Source of the DNA: CAZCAC01 sp964496575
GTDB lineage: Bacteria; Planctomycetota; UBA1135; GCA-002686595
Length of the DNA: 64,000 bases
Assembly: GCA_964496575.1 (NCBI GenBank)
Contig: CAZCAC010000004.1
Span: 1 to 64,000 of the forward strand
Direction of reading: 5' to 3'
The position numbers were made by a program, and so were the translations under genes. Positions 8,630 through 16,595 of this stretch are shown in pieces (the first letter of the stretch is position 1; each line of letters starts with the position of its first letter). The notes under the pieces were generated by a model. The model was not told the origin of the DNA, did no database searches, and was given only the letters and a program-made list of their open reading frames with translations.

Positions 8630-9669
8630 TGCGCACCATCCTCTTCTGTCTCGCTCTCCTCGGGCCGGCCTCGCTCTCCTCGGCCCCCGCCGGTCTGCCG
8701 GTCCAGGTGGAGAGCCTCGGCCTGCGCTTCGAGACCCCCAATGGGTGGCGCCTCGACAGCAACGGATCGAGCCCGAATGATCTCCTGCTCTATCCCGGCA
8801 AGACCAAGACCCTGCCGCTCCTGCGCATCCGCGCCTTCCACGGCAACTTCTCGGCGCGTGACCGCCTCCCTCAGATGACCCGGGGGCTCACCGACGAGGA
8901 GCGCGGCGCGCTCTTCGAGAGCGTGGAGGCCTGGGAGCTGAATGGCCGTCGCTTCGAGACGGTGGCCGCCGTTCATCGCAAGGGCGTACAGGAGTGGCAC
9001 GCGCGCTTCACAGTCGTCGATCAGCCGAAGAAGTTGCAGCACGCCTTCTGGCTCTTCGGCCGCAAGAAGGACCTCGAGCGGCAATGGAAGGTGGTGAGCG
9101 CGAGCATCGCCTCGGCGCGGCCGATCGACTCCCCCGAGATCACCGTGGCGAAGGGCGACGACCCGACCCCTCCGGAGCCGGGGCCTCCCCCCGTGGACGA
9201 GGGGAGCTTCACCTGGCAGGACGTCCAGAGCGGCCTGCGTATCACCAGCTGGCCGGCGGGTTTCCAGCCCGACGAGAAGAGCCTGTCGCGTCTCTCCAGG
9301 ACCGGCGTGATCCTTCGGCCGGAGGACACCGAGGCTCCCAAGGTCACCTCGATCACTCTTTCGCGTCGAAATGTCAGCTCGATGGTCACCGCCGAGAGCG
9401 CGGCGAAGACGTTGAAGGAGAAGGTCCTGGCGCTGACGGGCGTGAGCGAGGTGCGCCAGATGAAGGTGCGGGTCGCGGGATTGCCGGCGACCCTTCTACG
9501 CTGGCGCCATCAGGAGGGGCAGGGGGACGCGCTGGTCTTCCAGGTCTACTTCTTCCAGCGCGAGAGCGCCCTCTTCCGCGTCGACTACAGCGCGACGGAG
9601 GAGTGGGCTGGCGTTCGCACGCGCAGGGACCTGCTCAAGAAGTTCGTCATCGGGATCTCGTTCCGCTGA
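8626..9669 (+). CDS. Secreted two-domain protein of unknown function
   Basis: A 347-residue protein with a signal peptide (MMRTILFCLALLGPASLSS). Two similar halves are seen: one starts at LGLRFETPNGWRLD and the other at SGLRITSWPAGFQPDE, separated by a Pro-rich linker (DDPTPPEPGPPPVDEG). Each half ends in a run of strands and a helix, resembling the PsbP/Mog1-like fold in outline only. It is translationally coupled to the metallopeptidase gene, so it may be a substrate-binding or inhibitory partner. Confidence 0.55.
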   Translation: MMRTILFCLALLGPASLSSAPAGLPVQVESLGLRFETPNGWRLDSNGSSPNDLLLYPGKTKTLPLLRIRAFHGNFSARDRLPQMTRGLTDEERGALFESVEAWELNGRRFETVAAVHRKGVQEWHARFTVVDQPKKLQHAFWLFGRKKDLERQWKVVSASIASARPIDSPEITVAKGDDPTPPEPGPPPVDEGSFTWQDVQSGLRITSWPAGFQPDEKSLSRLSRTGVILRPEDTEAPKVTSITLSRRNVSSMVTAESAAKTLKEKVLALTGVSEVRQMKVRVAGLPATLLRWRHQEGQGDALVFQVYFFQRESALFRVDYSATEEWAGVRTRRDLLKKFVIGISFR

Positions 9670-9703
9670 CCGAGGGCGGGGGCGTTCAGAAAACCGGATA
9701 ACC

Positions 9704-9732
9704 ACAGAGGCTCAGTGTCTCTGTGCCTCTGT
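9704..9732. repeat. Inverted repeat in convergent intergenic region, dispersed-repeat-like
   Basis: ACAGAGGC (9704-9711) pairs perfectly with GCCTCTGT (9725-9732) around a 13-base loop. It lies between the converging metallopeptidase operon and the amidohydrolase operon and may act as a bidirectional terminator. The wording (CACAGAG/CTCTGTG-rich) resembles a repeat I remember as widespread in unrelated bacterial genomes. There is only one copy here. Confidence 0.4.
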
Positions 9733-9949
9733 ACTACTAGCCTTCAGATGCTTCGCGAGCCGCAAGGACTTCAGGCGCCTGTACGTGCTTTCTGGAGCTG
9801 ACCTGAGGACAGCTTGCAGGCTCCGGTGACAGTGACCGCGAGACGATGTCCTCGGACGGTGAGGTGGTGGCGGTATGGCCACGACCGTCGTCTTGACGCC
9901 CTCTGCCGAAGCACACACACTCGAGGGCGAGGAGAACCGATACGATCGA

Positions 9950-11413
9950 TCAGTCTTCGTCCTTCTCTTCTTCCTTCTCCTCTTCTTCTTCCTCGCCCTC
10001 TTCTTCCGTCTCTTCCTCCTCCTCCTCGGGATTCTCGCCCGCGTCGATCACAACCTCGGGAGCGACTTCCACCTCGGGGCGGGGACGGATGTGGGCGTAG
10101 AAGAGCTCGGCTTCCTTGTCGTAGACGAGCTGGCCATCGACCACGGTGTACTGGACGAAGGTCTGGTAGTGAAGGAGGTCGCCGTCGGTGACGATCAAGT
10201 CGCAGTCCTTGCCGACCTCGAGCGTGCCGACGCGATGGCCGATACCCATCATCCGCGCGGGGACGGTGGTGATCGACGCCAGCGCCAGCTCCTCGGAGAG
10301 GCCGCCGCGGATGGCGAAGCCGACCTCGACCGGCAGGTGGATGATGTCGCGGCCGACGATGCCATCCAGGCCGATCCCCTTGGAGGAGGGGATGATCGCC
10401 ACCGGGATGCCCGCCGCGGCGAGCTTGGCGGCGTTCTCGATGCTCGAGCCGCCGGGGCGCACGAGGTTCTCGCTCTTGTCGCGGCGATCGCGAGCGGTGA
10501 GGATCGCCATCGCGCCGGCTCTTCCGAGCTCGTCCGCGACCGTCCAGCCCTCACGACACCCATCGATGATCGGACGGAAGCCGAACTCCTGCGCGAGGCG
10601 TGCGATGGCCAGCAGGTCCTCACGCTCAGAGGCGCGGAAGCGCGGGTAGATCTCACCTTTCAGGACCTGGAGCGCCGAGCTGTCGACGCTCTTCTTGCTG
10701 GGCTCCTTGAGCTCCTTGTCGCGCTTGACGTCGACCTCCCACTGGCGGTACTTGCGCAGGTACACCGCCGCCTTCTCCAGCTTCTCGCGCAGGGAACGAC
10801 GGGCGTTCCCCCCCGAGTAGCTCATCGAGACGTAGGTCGAGTCGCGGAGCACGATGCCGTCGAAGTCGTAGGGAAGCGGCGGGTCGTGGCTGACGTAGCG
10901 CTTGAGCTTGACCGCGGCACGCCCCGAGCCGGTGGAGGTGATCCCCGCGCCCAGCCCCAGGACCATGTTCTGGGAGAAAGGATCGATCGAGCCGCGGAAA
11001 TCGCCGCTGGTACCGGTCAGGCCGGACGAGGAGATCGCCACGATCCCCGGGTACACCCACATCCCCTGAGCGTCGAGGGTCTCGACCCGGAAGTCGATCT
11101 TCTCCTCGGGCATGTCGGTGTAGTAGTCGCGACCCGGGACCTCGAGGTCGTAGCCGATCTCGACGATCTTGCCATTCTTGGCCAGGAGCTCGGCACCGCG
11201 CAGGATGGTGCCGGTGCCGGTGTGGATGTCGGCGTTGTGGACGTAGAACCAAGCGTCCTTGTCCTCCTCCGGGACCTTCTCGACCTCTTCCTCCTCGTCC
11301 TTCTTCTCCTCCTCGTCACCGAGGAAGGGAAGGCTCGACGCGGGGAGCGCGAAGAGGAACGCGGCCAACGTGGTCGTGGTGATCAGAGCGGTGTGCTTTT
11401 TCAGGGTCTTCAT
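9950..11413 (-). CDS. Amidohydrolase-like secreted protein, HxH lost (operon gene 10, last)
   Basis: A 487-residue protein with a signal peptide (ending near LPASS) and two acidic low-complexity regions: one just after the signal (about 32-51) and a Glu-rich tail over the last about 30 residues. The C-terminal amidohydrolase signature is intact (ITTVPARMMGIGHRVGTLEVGKDCDLIV). The first barrel strand reads YPGIVAISSSG where active members have PGLIDxHxH, so both metal-binding His are missing; the beta-5, beta-6 and beta-8 ligands are not recognisable either. Predicted non-catalytic. The ATG overlaps the previous stop (TGATG). Confidence 0.75.
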   Translation of the reverse strand: MKTLKKHTALITTTTLAAFLFALPASSLPFLGDEEEKKDEEEEVEKVPEEDKDAWFYVHNADIHTGTGTILRGAELLAKNGKIVEIGYDLEVPGRDYYTDMPEEKIDFRVETLDAQGMWVYPGIVAISSSGLTGTSGDFRGSIDPFSQNMVLGLGAGITSTGSGRAAVKLKRYVSHDPPLPYDFDGIVLRDSTYVSMSYSGGNARRSLREKLEKAAVYLRKYRQWEVDVKRDKELKEPSKKSVDSSALQVLKGEIYPRFRASEREDLLAIARLAQEFGFRPIIDGCREGWTVADELGRAGAMAILTARDRRDKSENLVRPGGSSIENAAKLAAAGIPVAIIPSSKGIGLDGIVGRDIIHLPVEVGFAIRGGLSEELALASITTVPARMMGIGHRVGTLEVGKDCDLIVTDGDLLHYQTFVQYTVVDGQLVYDKEAELFYAHIRPRPEVEVAPEVVIDAGENPEEEEEETEEEGEEEEEEKEEEKDED

Positions 11414-12675
11414 CAGTTCACCTCACCGGAGACGATCTCGCCTTCGAGCATGACGGCTTCGACCTTGGTACCCGGCTCGAACGGGTCGCCCTTGAAGAAG
11501 AGGATGTTGGCGTCCTTTCCAGCGGACAGGCTGCCCAGCCGTTCACCCAGCCCGATCATCTCCGCGGGCTCGAGCGTCATCGCCCGCAAGGCGGCCTCGC
11601 GCGAGAGTCCCGCGCCGATCAGCTCGCCGGTATTGGCCAGCCACTGCTTCTGGCTGGACAGGTTGTCCGAACGCGGAATCAGGACCAGTTTGGCCCCTTC
11701 GTCGGCGAGCTCCTTGGGCAGGTTGCGGATCCGCAGCGTGTTCGGGTGCGTGCTCAGGGTGGGCTCCATCACCACCCGGCACTCCAGCAGGCCGATCTCG
11801 TGCTTGACGTGGAAGAGGTTGAGCGAGCGGCTGACGGGAACACGCAGGTCCCAGTCGAATTCCTCCTCGTCGATCGCATCGATCAGGTGGACGTAGTCAC
11901 CGGCCGTTCCGATCGCGATCAGGGCGCGCAGCTCCTTGTCGCGCAGCTGCTGGAACGCCACCGCCTTGCCGTTGGGCTCGGGCGGGGTGTAGGGACCGAC
12001 CTCCTTGACCGGCTTGGGCTCCTTCCCGTCCTTCTTCTCCTTGTCGTACTTCTTCTTGTCCTTGTCGTACTTCTCCTTGGCCTTCTCCCACTTCTCCCTG
12101 GCCTTCTTCTCCTTCTCGATGTATTCGTCGGCCTCCCGGAAGCCGTCACCGATCATCTTCTTGGAGCTGGAGTTCGAGCGGAGCCGTATCTTCAGGTAGA
12201 TGTCGTCCGCGAGGATCATCTCCTCGGCTGTATCTCCTTTCGGCCGAATCGCGACCGCCCGACCAGGGATCCCGTTCCCCGCCGGATAGCACGCGAGCGT
12301 GGTGATTCCCGCCTCGAGCAGCTCGGGGTAGTCCTCGAACTGGGGGAAGACTTCGGCGGACGCCTTCAACTCGGGCGAGGAGTCGTTCCCCCCCCGGCTG
12401 TCCATCCCCTGCCGGGAATAGCAGTTCACCAGACCGGGAATGGCGACCGAATCGGGCCCCAGATCGATCACGGGGATTCCGCGCTCGATCGGCAGGTCCT
12501 CACCGACTACGACGATCTTGCCGTCCTCGACGAGAATCACCGCGTGGGGAATCGTTCCATCACTGACGGTCTCCGCCTTGCCGACCTTGAGAGCGAAGAG
12601 CCCCCCAACGGGAATGGTCGGTGCCGGGGCCAGGACGGGGCTCGCGGCCAAGAGAATCGTGTTCAGGATCATCAT
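11413..12675 (-). CDS. Amidohydrolase-like secreted protein, HxH lost (operon gene 9)
   Basis: A 420-residue protein with a signal peptide (MMILNTILLAASPVLA), the small composite beta domain (AVILVEDGKIVVVGEDLP) and the C-terminal signature (LEPAEMIGLGERLGSLSAGKDANILFF). At the first barrel strand it reads IPGLVNCYSRQG, lacking HxH. A Lys/Glu-rich helical insert at about 181-222 (EKEKKAREKWEKAKEKYD and following) replaces part of the barrel. Probably a structural or partner subunit rather than an enzyme. The gap to gene 8 is 14 bases. Confidence 0.75.
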   Translation of the reverse strand: MMILNTILLAASPVLAPAPTIPVGGLFALKVGKAETVSDGTIPHAVILVEDGKIVVVGEDLPIERGIPVIDLGPDSVAIPGLVNCYSRQGMDSRGGNDSSPELKASAEVFPQFEDYPELLEAGITTLACYPAGNGIPGRAVAIRPKGDTAEEMILADDIYLKIRLRSNSSSKKMIGDGFREADEYIEKEKKAREKWEKAKEKYDKDKKKYDKEKKDGKEPKPVKEVGPYTPPEPNGKAVAFQQLRDKELRALIAIGTAGDYVHLIDAIDEEEFDWDLRVPVSRSLNLFHVKHEIGLLECRVVMEPTLSTHPNTLRIRNLPKELADEGAKLVLIPRSDNLSSQKQWLANTGELIGAGLSREAALRAMTLEPAEMIGLGERLGSLSAGKDANILFFKGDPFEPGTKVEAVMLEGEIVSGEVN

Positions 12676-12689
12676 TCTTCCTCTAGCGT

Positions 12690-13904
12690 TCAGAAGCGTT
12701 GTCTGCCGCGCTCGTACTCGTACTCCGTCTGCCCATCGATCCAGACGCGCTCCACCCGGGAGCGGGGATCGAGGGGATCACCGGAGAAGATCACGATGTC
12801 CGCGTCCTTGCCCGATTCCAGGCTGCCGACGCGATCGAAGATGCCGAAGGTCTTGGCCGTGTTGGAGGTCAGGGCCTTCAGCATGGAATAGGAGTCGGCG
12901 CCCAATCTGGCGCTCATCGCCCCCTGCAGGAAGAGCTCTTCCTGCGGCATCACGGGCGAGTCGGTGTTCAGGGAGAAGAGGGGCACGCCGGCTTCCGCGT
13001 AGGCCGCGGAGCTGCCGTTGATGCGCCCGTTCCGGCTGGAGGACCAGTCCATGGTGCGCGGCCCGTGGTTGACCGGACACCCCCATTCAGCGATCGCCTC
13101 GGCGACCTTCCAGCCGTCGAAAGACCCGTGGCTCACGCAGCACTGGGTCTTGTACTTGTTGTGCCACATGCGGGCGGTGTTCCCGACTCCATCGCCTCCC
13201 GCGGTGTGAATCACCGCCGGCAGGTCGCGACGAAGGACCTTCTTCAGGTTCTCGATCGCGGGATCGAAGCGCCCTTGCCGCTCGGCGGCGAGCGCCTTCT
13301 CGCAGATGTCCTCGAGCGCCCAGCCCATGCCGGCGCGCGAGCAACCGAAGCGCTCCTCGCCCGCCCGCGCCTGCGGATTCGAGTCCTGGGCGACCTTCAT
13401 CCCGCCGGGGTCGCGGACGACCGCGTCCTCGAAGCTCGGACTGGTCTTGGTCTTGTAGAGAACGCCGAAGCCGCTGATGTTGGTGCCGCTGCCGGGAATC
13501 CCGTGGACGGTGGTGACCCCGGCGGAGCAGGCGAGCCGCATCAGGCGGTTGTCGGGGCGCATCCCCGCCGAGGCGCGCAGCTCCGGGTTGATCCGGTGCA
13601 CCATGTCGTTGATGTCACCCCACCCGCCGGTGTGGATGTGGGTGTGGATGTCGATCAGCCCCGGAGTCGCCCAGCCGTCGGGATACTCGACGACCGGCGT
13701 TTCTTCGGGACACGCCTTCGGCGGCCCGACGTAGCTGACCTTGCCCTCCTCGATCCAGATCATGCCGGGCGCGAAGATCTCGCCGGCATCGCTCATCGAG
13801 AAGACCTTGCCGCAGCGGATGACGAGATCCTGCGCCGCGGCCGGGGCGCCGAGCAGCGTCGCCAGGGCGAAGGCCGCCCCGATGGTCCTGGTCATGCTCA
13901 CCAT
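12690..13904 (-). CDS. Amidohydrolase, intact metal site (operon gene 8)
   Basis: A 404-residue secreted protein with a signal peptide (MTRTIGAAFALATLLGAPAAAQ, from the fourth codon; the start may therefore be 13895). All five metal ligands of the superfamily can be placed: H87 and H89 in GLIDIHTHIH, K170 in RDPGGMKVAQ as candidate carboxylated Lys, H233 in AVIHTAG, H259 in CVSHGSF, and D315 in SLNTDSPV. A predicted periplasmic hydrolase of the imidazolonepropionase-like group; substrate unknown. It lacks the roughly 20-residue EGPKPE segment of genes 6 and 7 and is the most distant of the three intact members. The start overlaps the previous gene by 7 bases. Confidence 0.85.
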   Translation of the reverse strand: MVSMTRTIGAAFALATLLGAPAAAQDLVIRCGKVFSMSDAGEIFAPGMIWIEEGKVSYVGPPKACPEETPVVEYPDGWATPGLIDIHTHIHTGGWGDINDMVHRINPELRASAGMRPDNRLMRLACSAGVTTVHGIPGSGTNISGFGVLYKTKTSPSFEDAVVRDPGGMKVAQDSNPQARAGEERFGCSRAGMGWALEDICEKALAAERQGRFDPAIENLKKVLRRDLPAVIHTAGGDGVGNTARMWHNKYKTQCCVSHGSFDGWKVAEAIAEWGCPVNHGPRTMDWSSSRNGRINGSSAAYAEAGVPLFSLNTDSPVMPQEELFLQGAMSARLGADSYSMLKALTSNTAKTFGIFDRVGSLESGKDADIVIFSGDPLDPRSRVERVWIDGQTEYEYERGRQRF

Positions 13905-15208
13905 ACCTGGGACCCCTCCTCGCGTTCGTAGACGAGCTCACCCTCGATCCAGACGAAGTCGACCACGCTGCGCGGATCCGAGGGATCCCCGGTGATGACG
14001 ACGAGGTCGGCCACCTTGCCCGGTTCGATGCTGCCCAGTCGATCGTCAAGGCCGCCGACGATCGCCGGGACGATCGTCAGACCGCGCAAGGCGTCCATCT
14101 GCGAGTTGTCGAAGCCGTAGCGCACGCCCATCGCCGACTGCAGCGGCAGCTCTTCGGAGGCAACCACCGGCGCGTCGGTGTTGAAGCCGATCAGCGTGTG
14201 TCCTTCCTGCTGGAACCCCCACGCGGTTCCTTCGGCCCGTCCTTCGGTGTCGTAGGCGGGCGGGCGCGCCCACATCACCTCCCGCGGCCCGAGGATCGCC
14301 GCGACGCCGATCTCCTCGGCGATCGCGCCGAGCTTGTAGGAGTCGAAGGAGCCGTGGTCGATGTAGCAGGGCATCTTCGCTTCCATCCGCAGGAGGCGAA
14401 GGGTCGCCAGCACCACCTGGAAGTACTGGGTGTGCACCGAGATCTGCGTCTTCTCGCTGACCAGATCGCGGTAGATGTCCAGGTGAATTCGCCGCTCCGG
14501 CTTCGGCCCCTCGCCGCGCTCGTGGCGCAACCAGCTCTCCGCGTAGGCGCGCCCCTGGGTCAGCGAGTGGCGGATGTGGTGGTTCATCAGCGCCCTGTTC
14601 ATGTTGTAGCCCCAGCGCTTGGGGTTGTCCCCTTGCGCGAGCTTCATCGAACCGGGATCGCGCACGACCATCTCCTCGTAGGGAACCTCGTGAGTCTTCA
14701 TCAGGATCCCCTGGCCGCCGATGTTGGTGCCGGAGCCGGGGATCGACAGAACGGTCGTGATGCCCTGGGCGCGAGGTCGCCTCAACCGCGAGTGGCCGGG
14801 GATCACCGTCGCGCTGATCCGCAGGCCCGGGTTGAGCTGGTAGACCATGTCGTTGTAGCCGAAGCCCCCCGCCATGTGGGTGTGCAGGTCGATCAGCCCG
14901 GGGACGACCCAGGAGTCGCCGGCGTCGACGAGCTCGTAGTCTTCGGGGATCTCGAGCTCGCGCTGCGGCCCGACGGCCTCGATCAGGCCGTCCTTCACCA
15001 GCACCACAGCGTTGTCGACGCAGCCCCGGCCGTCCGCCCCGCAGATCAGCGCCTTGCTCGCGCGGATCGCGACCCCCCCCTCAGCGGCGGCCGGCGCGGC
15101 CAGCGCGGTGAGCGACAGCGCCAGACCGAGCGCGCCCGAGCTCCACACCTCTCTCCGCCCCGCATTCCGGGGAGCCCTCGAGAGGAAGCTGTGGAGCCGG
15201 TTACCCAT
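13898..15208 (-). CDS. Amidohydrolase, intact metal site (operon gene 7)
   Basis: A 436-residue protein. The signal peptide hydrophobic core (ALGLALSLTALAAPAAA) is preceded by an Arg-rich stretch. Ligands: H109 and H111 in PGLIDLHTHM, K189 in RDPGSMKLAQ, H259 in SVHTQY, H285 in YIDHGSFDSYK and D345 in GFNTDAPV. It matches operon gene 6 along nearly its whole length, including NIGGQGIL, AQGDNPKRWGYN and GEGPKPE, so the two look like a tandem duplication that has since diverged. Predicted periplasmic metal-dependent hydrolase, substrate unknown. It starts 2 bases after gene 6. Confidence 0.87.
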   Translation of the reverse strand: MGNRLHSFLSRAPRNAGRREVWSSGALGLALSLTALAAPAAAEGGVAIRASKALICGADGRGCVDNAVVLVKDGLIEAVGPQRELEIPEDYELVDAGDSWVVPGLIDLHTHMAGGFGYNDMVYQLNPGLRISATVIPGHSRLRRPRAQGITTVLSIPGSGTNIGGQGILMKTHEVPYEEMVVRDPGSMKLAQGDNPKRWGYNMNRALMNHHIRHSLTQGRAYAESWLRHERGEGPKPERRIHLDIYRDLVSEKTQISVHTQYFQVVLATLRLLRMEAKMPCYIDHGSFDSYKLGAIAEEIGVAAILGPREVMWARPPAYDTEGRAEGTAWGFQQEGHTLIGFNTDAPVVASEELPLQSAMGVRYGFDNSQMDALRGLTIVPAIVGGLDDRLGSIEPGKVADLVVITGDPSDPRSVVDFVWIEGELVYEREEGSQVW

Positions 15209-15210
15209 CG

Positions 15211-16557
15211 CTACCAGCGGCGTCGCTGGATCGTCGGATCGTAAACCTTCTCGCCCTTTACGTAGACCGCCTCGATCGAGGCCCGCGGGTCCCCCGGATC
15301 GCCGGTGATGACGAGCAGGTCCGCTTCCTTGCCCTCCTCGATGCTGCCGACGAGGTGATCGATGTGAGCGGTCACGGCGGGGATGATGGTCAGGCCGCGA
15401 ACGGTCTCCAGCTTGTCGTACCTGAAGCCGTAGCGCACGGCCATCGCCGCCTGCACGACCAGTTCCTGGGCCGGGATCACCGGAGCGTCGGTGTTGAAGC
15501 CGATCATCTCCAGCCCCTCTTCCTGGTAGCCGGCGCAGACGCCCTGGAAGCGCTCGGGGTTCGAGCCGGTCCAGCGGATCAGGCCGTCCATCGGCACCTC
15601 GACGTTCCGCGGTCCGAGGATGGCGGAAACGCCCAGTTTCTGGGCGCGCCCGCCGACTTTCCAGCCGTCGAAGGTCCCGTGGCCGATGTAGACCGGGAGG
15701 TTCAGCTCCTCGGCGGCCATGGTCAGGGTGTTGTTCACCACCTGGTAGATCTGGGTGTGCGCAATGATCTCGGCGCGCCTCTCGTAGACCGCGCGCACCA
15801 GCTCGAACTGGATGTTCTTCTCCGGCTTGGGCCCTTCACCCTTCTCGTAGCGTTCCCAGGTCCTGGCGTAGGCGATGCCCCGCTGCAGCGCGTTGCGGAT
15901 TCCAAAGGTCATCAACGAGCGCGCCAGGCCGTAGCCCCAGCGCTCGGGGTTGCCCGCCTGGGCCATCTTCAGCGAGCCGGGATCGCGCAGGCACGCCCCT
16001 TCGTAGTCGTGCCCGCCGGTCTTGACCAGGATCCCCTGGCCGCCGATGTTGGTGGCGGAGCCGGGGATGAACAGGATCGTGGTGACGCCCGCGGCGAGCG
16101 CCAGCTGCATCTTCGGATCCTCCGGGCGGACAGCGGTGGAAGCTCTCAGCCCGGGGTTGGTCACGTAGACCGCGTCGTTGATGTCGAACGTCCCCGCGAT
16201 GTGCGTGTGGAGATCGATCAACCCGGGCATGATCCAGTTGTCGCCGACGTCGAGGACCTCGAAGCCGGCGGGGATCGGAGTCTCTGCGGCGGGCCCGACG
16301 CCCACGATCATGCCGTCCTGGATCAGCACAACGGCGTTGTCGACGAACTGCGGCCCGCGGAAGGGCACGGTCAGAGCCTTCGCCGCGCGGATCGCCAGCC
16401 CCTGGCCCCCGGGCTCGCCCGCGGGGACGACCGGCTGGGTCACGACGGTGACGGTCGGGTTGGAGCTCGGCACTGCCGCCGGCGATTCGGCCACGGCGGT
16501 CCCGGCCGCCAGCAGGGCGGAACCGAGCACGGTGAGGATCAGATTGTCGTATCGCAT
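15211..16557 (-). CDS. Amidohydrolase, intact metal site (operon gene 6)
   Basis: A 448-residue protein starting at MRYDN (16557); an upstream extension is just open frame. A signal peptide (LILTVLGSALLAAGTAVAES) is followed by a Pro/Val linker. Ligands: H117 and H119 in PGLIDLHTHI, K197 in RDPGSLKMAQ, H267 in IAHTQIY, H293 in YIGHGTFDGWK and D357 in GFNTDAPV. The C-terminal signature is HLVGSIEEGKEADLLVITGDP. The KMAQAGNPERWGYG segment is the GENPK-like loop of imidazolonepropionase-like amidohydrolases. The best reference for an active enzyme in this operon; substrate unknown. Confidence 0.88.
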   Translation of the reverse strand: MRYDNLILTVLGSALLAAGTAVAESPAAVPSSNPTVTVVTQPVVPAGEPGGQGLAIRAAKALTVPFRGPQFVDNAVVLIQDGMIVGVGPAAETPIPAGFEVLDVGDNWIMPGLIDLHTHIAGTFDINDAVYVTNPGLRASTAVRPEDPKMQLALAAGVTTILFIPGSATNIGGQGILVKTGGHDYEGACLRDPGSLKMAQAGNPERWGYGLARSLMTFGIRNALQRGIAYARTWERYEKGEGPKPEKNIQFELVRAVYERRAEIIAHTQIYQVVNNTLTMAAEELNLPVYIGHGTFDGWKVGGRAQKLGVSAILGPRNVEVPMDGLIRWTGSNPERFQGVCAGYQEEGLEMIGFNTDAPVIPAQELVVQAAMAVRYGFRYDKLETVRGLTIIPAVTAHIDHLVGSIEEGKEADLLVITGDPGDPRASIEAVYVKGEKVYDPTIQRRRW

Positions 16558-16595
16558 TGAAAAGGAGGGATCAGGTGTCTCCCGTGGGGAGCGAG

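Noticed and set aside
9950..11413. Treating the HxH-less amidohydrolase genes as pseudogenes
   Set aside because: The frames are full length, keep signal peptides and ribosome coupling, and the C-terminal signature is conserved. They look maintained, not decaying.
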